Shown: piece after piece, positions 23,477 through 26,778 of the stretch
How positions within the stretch are numbered: position 1 is the stretch's first letter
Layout: each line of letters opens with the position of its first letter
The notes under the pieces: model-generated
The model's input: the letters and a program-made list of their open reading frames with translations, nothing else
The model's database searches: none
Told to the model about the DNA's origin: nothing
Source of the DNA: DASZBR01 sp033763845
GTDB taxonomy: Bacteria > Pseudomonadota > Gammaproteobacteria > DASZBR01
Direction of reading: 5' to 3'
Assembly (NCBI GenBank): GCA_033763845.1
Contig: JANRJR010000033.1
Span: 1 to 26,778 of the forward strand
DNA length: 26,778 nt
Position numbers and translations under genes: made by a program

Positions 23477-24480
23477 CGATGTTTTTCCAAGCCTAGGTGG
23501 ATCAATTTTTCAATGAGTTCTGAATAACTTAATCCTGACGCTTCCCAGCATTTGGGATACATACTGATATTAGTAAATCCCGGTATTGTATTAATCTCGT
23601 TTAAGAATATTTTTCCTTGCGGCGTCAAGAAGAAATCCACGCGAGCGAAGCCATCACAACACAGAATTTTGAAAGCTCGTTTGGAAAGTTCTTGGAACTC
23701 AGTGACACTGTTTGGCGCTAGTTTAGCAGGAACTTCGACCGTTGCACCATTTTCGTCAAAATATTTTGCAACATAGGTGTAAAACTCGTGGTGAGGGATG
23801 ATTTCGCCTGGAATGGCAACCGACAAGTCGGCGTTGCCTAGCACGGCACACTCAATCTCACGCCCTGGAATGTACGCTTCGAGGATAACCTTTTCGTGAT
23901 AGCCAAAGACTTCTTTGAGCGTGCTCTTAAATTGCTCTTCGGTTTTAATTTTGTGAACGCCCAAGGATGAGCCTGCGTTCGCGGGTTTCATAAAAAACGG
24001 TGAGCCAATTTTGCTTGTAATATGTTGATAATTTAATTTATCTGTTTCGTGTGAATAAAATACTAAAAAATCAGCAACCGGAATTCCAGCGTCACGCAAT
24101 AAACGCTTCGTGACATCTTTATCCATATTAATAGCAGAGCCTAAAACATTACTGCCCACATATGGAATGCCGCATAATTCAAACAAGCCTTGTATGGTAC
24201 CGTCTTCGCCATTAATGCCATGTAATATCGGGAAAACAATATCTAACTCCAAATATTTATCCGCATGATTTTTATACCGTAAACATTTTTTGCCAGCACC
24301 TGGGGCCAAATATAATTCTTCGTTGTTATAAGACCAGATACCGTCTTTAGAAATTTGAATGGTAAAGTAATTAAATTTTTCTTTATTAATGGCTGCTTCG
24401 ACGTTTTTGACTGAAAATAAAGAAATATCATGTTCGGGCGATTGTCCGCCGCAAATTAAACCAACGTTAATTTTGGTCAC
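23473..24480 (-). CDS. ddl: D-alanine--D-alanine ligase (GTG start)
   Basis: ATP-grasp ligase that makes D-Ala-D-Ala for the peptidoglycan stem. It has 335 aa. Glu16 in GGQSPEHDISLFS, KPANAGSSLG (165-174), GREIECAVLG (206-215), Arg280 in FARVDFFL and NEINTIPGFTNISMYPK are the expected active-site elements. Segments such as MDKDVTKRLLRDAGIPVA and NISMYPKCWEASGLSY are closer to E. coli DdlA (364 aa) than to DdlB (306 aa), although DdlB occupies this position in E. coli. It starts at GTG 24480, overlapping the murB stop by 4 bases, with GGAG 10 bases upstream. Confidence 0.96.
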   Translation of the reverse strand: MTKINVGLICGGQSPEHDISLFSVKNVEAAINKEKFNYFTIQISKDGIWSYNNEELYLAPGAGKKCLRYKNHADKYLELDIVFPILHGINGEDGTIQGLFELCGIPYVGSNVLGSAINMDKDVTKRLLRDAGIPVADFLVFYSHETDKLNYQHITSKIGSPFFMKPANAGSSLGVHKIKTEEQFKSTLKEVFGYHEKVILEAYIPGREIECAVLGNADLSVAIPGEIIPHHEFYTYVAKYFDENGATVEVPAKLAPNSVTEFQELSKRAFKILCCDGFARVDFFLTPQGKIFLNEINTIPGFTNISMYPKCWEASGLSYSELIEKLIHLGLEKHR

Positions 24481-25349
24481 GGTGTTTTTTCTCCAATAAT
24501 ATGTACTTCGCGTATGAGGTCTACGTTATGTTTTTGTTTAACTGTATTTGCGATATGTGTGATTAATTGCTCAATATCTTGGGCAGTAGCACTGCCTGTG
24601 TTAATAATAAAATTCGCGTGTTTAGGTGAGACTTCTGCGCCGCCTATTTTATGACCCTTTAGACCACAATTTTCTATAAGCTTAGCAGCATAGTTATTGG
24701 GTGGATTTCGAAAAACGGATCCGCAATTCGGTAAGTTAATCGGTTGAGTATTAGCGCGGTGTTCTAATAAATCTTTAATTTTTTTTAAGCTGGTTTCTTT
24801 GTCGCCGGGAATTAATTTCAAATATCCCGCAATAAACCATTCGTCTTCTTCAGGAGTAATGACATTTCGGTAACTGAATTGGTAGTCACTCGCAGGGCGA
24901 AGTTTGATTTCACCACGACGGTTGATGGTTTCACATTGCACGACATAATTCCAGGTTTCACCGCCGTGTGCACCTGCGTTCATTGCCAATGCGCCGCCCA
25001 TGGTTCCGGGAACACCGGCTAAAAATTCTATTCCCGTTAAACCCATTCGCGCGCAAGTACGTGCGACAGTACCACATGCAGTACCAGAATAAATTTTGAC
25101 TACGTTATCCCCCAGGCTCTCTATTTTATTTAAGAAGCTTCCTTGGGTGATGATTACCGTTCCGTCAAATCCGCCATCACGAATTAATAAATTACTTCCC
25201 AATCCTATCCAAAATATTTTTTCATCGACGGGAAGGGATTTTAGAAAATTAGTTAAATCATCGAGACTTTCGGGAATAAATAAATTTTTTGCAGGGCCGC
25301 CAATACGCCAAGAGGTATATTTCGATAAAGATTCGTGATGAACTAACAT
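24477..25349 (-). CDS. murB: UDP-N-acetylenolpyruvoylglucosamine reductase
   Basis: FAD enzyme that reduces UDP-GlcNAc-enolpyruvate to UDP-MurNAc. It has 290 aa, the shorter type II form found in Gram-positives and many proteobacteria. FAD-binding stretches are IGLGSNLLIRDGGFDG (about 48-63) and GVPGTMGGALAMNAGAHGG (112-130). SYRN (159-162) holds the likely active-site Arg161. NCGSVFRNPP contains the catalytic Ser211, and VREVH-like IREVH holds Glu281. It lies 21 bases behind murC and overlaps ddl by 4 bases. Confidence 0.96.
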   Translation of the reverse strand: MLVHHESLSKYTSWRIGGPAKNLFIPESLDDLTNFLKSLPVDEKIFWIGLGSNLLIRDGGFDGTVIITQGSFLNKIESLGDNVVKIYSGTACGTVARTCARMGLTGIEFLAGVPGTMGGALAMNAGAHGGETWNYVVQCETINRRGEIKLRPASDYQFSYRNVITPEEDEWFIAGYLKLIPGDKETSLKKIKDLLEHRANTQPINLPNCGSVFRNPPNNYAAKLIENCGLKGHKIGGAEVSPKHANFIINTGSATAQDIEQLITHIANTVKQKHNVDLIREVHIIGEKTP

Positions 25350-25370
25350 GCTAAAAAACCTATCGTTAAA

Positions 25371-26777
25371 TTAAACTTGTAATTGTACGTGAGCTAAATT
25401 ATTGGCAATGCTGCTGATGTCGCCAGCGCCTTGCATTAATAAGATGTCGTTGTCCTTGAGTGTTGTTCGTAAAATTGTATTAAAACTGTCCTTGGGTGAA
25501 ATTAAGATTGCGTTATTATGATGATTTTGATGAATAAAATTAATTAAGCTTTGACTGTCAGCGCCCTCGATGTGAGATTCGCCTGCCGAATACACATCAA
25601 ATAATAATAATTGATCCGCAGTGGATAATACTTTGGCAAAGTCATTAAATAAATCGCGAGTGCGCGTATAACGGTGTGGTTGGTAGGCCATGACAACTCG
25701 TCGTTCTGGCCAGGCTTTGCGAATCGCACTTAATGTTGCCGTAATTTCCCGCGGATGATGACCATAATCATCAATTAATAATACATTACCTTGTGCGGTA
25801 TTGAACTCCCCGAGGACTTGTAATCGACGCCCAACGCCGCCAAAGTTTTTTAATGCCGTTTGAATATGTTTATCTTCGATGCCTGCTTCGGTTGCAATCA
25901 CAATAGCAGCCAGAGCGTTAAGCACATTATGTTCGCCCGCTAAATTTAAAATAATATCCAATGGTTTTTTGTGAGGACGAAACACTTCGAAAAAGTTTTG
26001 TGTGCCGACTTGAGAAATATTTTGCGCATAAAATTCAGACGTATTATCAAAGCCGTACGTTTTAAACGGGCGAGAAATTTTCGGCAGTATTTCTTTGACT
26101 ATTGGGTCTTCGTTGCACAATACCGCTAAACCATAAAAGGGCAGATGATGAATGAAATCAATAAAAGTCTCTTTTAATTCATCAAAATTATTATGATACG
26201 TTTCCATATGGTCAGCATCGATATTTGTTACAACCGTCATCATGGGGTGTAGATATAAAAACGATGCGTCACTTTCATCCGCTTCAGCAATTAGATAGTC
26301 ACCTTGACCTAATTGTGCATTACTTCCAGTCGAATTTAACAATCCGCCAATTACAAACGTCGGATCTAAACCGGCTTCGGCAAAAATACTGGTGACTAAA
26401 CTGGTTGTCGTTGTTTTTCCATGAGTACCCGCAATGGCGATGCCGTTTCGGGATCGCATGAGTTCGCCGAGCATCATAGCTCTGGGAACGACAGGAATAT
26501 GGTGTTCTATTGCAGCCTGAATCTCAGGATTTTTGTTGGAAATCGCTGTCGATCTGACAACAGCATCAGCCCCATGGATATTTTGAGCGTCATGTTTAGG
26601 GTAGATAGTGACGCCCAGTTTTGTCAGGCGCTTGACCATGTCATTTTGGCTCAAATCCGAGCCTGTGATTTTGAAACCCTGATTGAGGAGCACTTCGGCG
26701 ATTCCGCCCATGCCAGCGCCGCCAATCCCTACAAAATGCAGGTGTTTGATACGCGAAAAGGGTGTTGTGGATTGGGG
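25371..26777 (-). CDS. murC: UDP-N-acetylmuramate--L-alanine ligase (5' end outside window)
   Basis: Mur ligase that adds L-Ala to UDP-MurNAc using ATP. The reading frame stays open to the right edge of the window, so the start codon is missing. The in-window residues before the first internal Met include FSRIKHLHFVGIGGAG, the conserved UDP-binding N terminus, so ATG 26711 is not the true start. GIAIAGTHGKTTTTSLV is the ATP P-loop. YLIAEADESDASFLYL, TNIDADHMETY, LIDDYGHHPREI and AYQPHRYTRTRDLF are the usual ligase blocks. At least 468 residues are present; E. coli MurC has 491. Confidence 0.98.
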   Translation of the reverse strand, partial: PQSTTPFSRIKHLHFVGIGGAGMGGIAEVLLNQGFKITGSDLSQNDMVKRLTKLGVTIYPKHDAQNIHGADAVVRSTAISNKNPEIQAAIEHHIPVVPRAMMLGELMRSRNGIAIAGTHGKTTTTSLVTSIFAEAGLDPTFVIGGLLNSTGSNAQLGQGDYLIAEADESDASFLYLHPMMTVVTNIDADHMETYHNNFDELKETFIDFIHHLPFYGLAVLCNEDPIVKEILPKISRPFKTYGFDNTSEFYAQNISQVGTQNFFEVFRPHKKPLDIILNLAGEHNVLNALAAIVIATEAGIEDKHIQTALKNFGGVGRRLQVLGEFNTAQGNVLLIDDYGHHPREITATLSAIRKAWPERRVVMAYQPHRYTRTRDLFNDFAKVLSTADQLLLFDVYSAGESHIEGADSQSLINFIHQNHHNNAILISPKDSFNTILRTTLKDNDILLMQGAGDISSIANNLAHVQLQV

Positions 26778-26778
26778 G

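Overview
The window is a dense stretch of a moderately AT-rich bacterial chromosome. Ribosomal protein, SecY, RpoA, FtsZ, LpxC and MurC sequences all read as gammaproteobacterial. LpxC shows that the cell makes lipid A and is Gram-negative. The division cluster order (murC-murB-ddl-ftsQ-ftsA-ftsZ-lpxC, with murB inside it), the AT bias and the amino-acid catabolic genes suggest a Legionella/Coxiella-like (Legionellales) relative. That placement is inference; no rRNA marker is present.

Bases 1-12963 (+ strand) hold the end of tuf and then the fused S10, spc and alpha ribosomal operons: rpsJ-rplC-rplD-rplW-rplB-rpsS-rplV-rpsC-rplP | rplN-rplX-rplE-rpsN-rpsH-rplF-rplR-rpsE-rplO-secY-rpmJ | rpsM-rpsK-rpsD-rpoA-rplQ. 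Gene gaps are tiny and many genes overlap. Three normally invariant members are missing from their places: rpmC and rpsQ (L29, S17) between rplP and rplN, and rpmD (L30) between rpsE and rplO. At both places the flanking genes touch, sharing one base.

Bases 12971-17877 (+) hold a catabolic cluster that begins 7 bases after rplQ with no visible terminator. It encodes a saccharopine/lysine-dehydrogenase-family oxidoreductase, an ALDH7 (antiquitin-type) aminoadipate-semialdehyde dehydrogenase, glutaryl-CoA dehydrogenase and an indoleamine 2,3-dioxygenase (IDO) homologue. Lysine breakdown through aminoadipate and tryptophan breakdown through kynurenine both converge on glutaryl-CoA, so the four genes fit one scheme for burning Lys and Trp. 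The aminotransferase, the oxoadipate dehydrogenase and the rest of the kynurenine route are not in the window. A 71-base imperfect palindrome (REP-like) follows, and then an APC-family amino-acid permease.

Bases 19462-26778 (- strand) hold the 3' half of the division and cell-wall cluster, read right to left: murC (5' end outside the window), murB, ddl, ftsQ, ftsA, ftsZ, lpxC. These genes make the peptidoglycan precursor, build the Z-ring and commit to lipid A synthesis. lpxC and the permease converge and overlap by 41 bases.

No tRNA, rRNA, CRISPR, IS element or prophage was seen, and no gene-free stretch longer than about 90 bases exists. I did not find a previously undescribed system. The most notable points are the missing r-protein genes and the Lys/Trp catabolic cluster fused behind the alpha operon.
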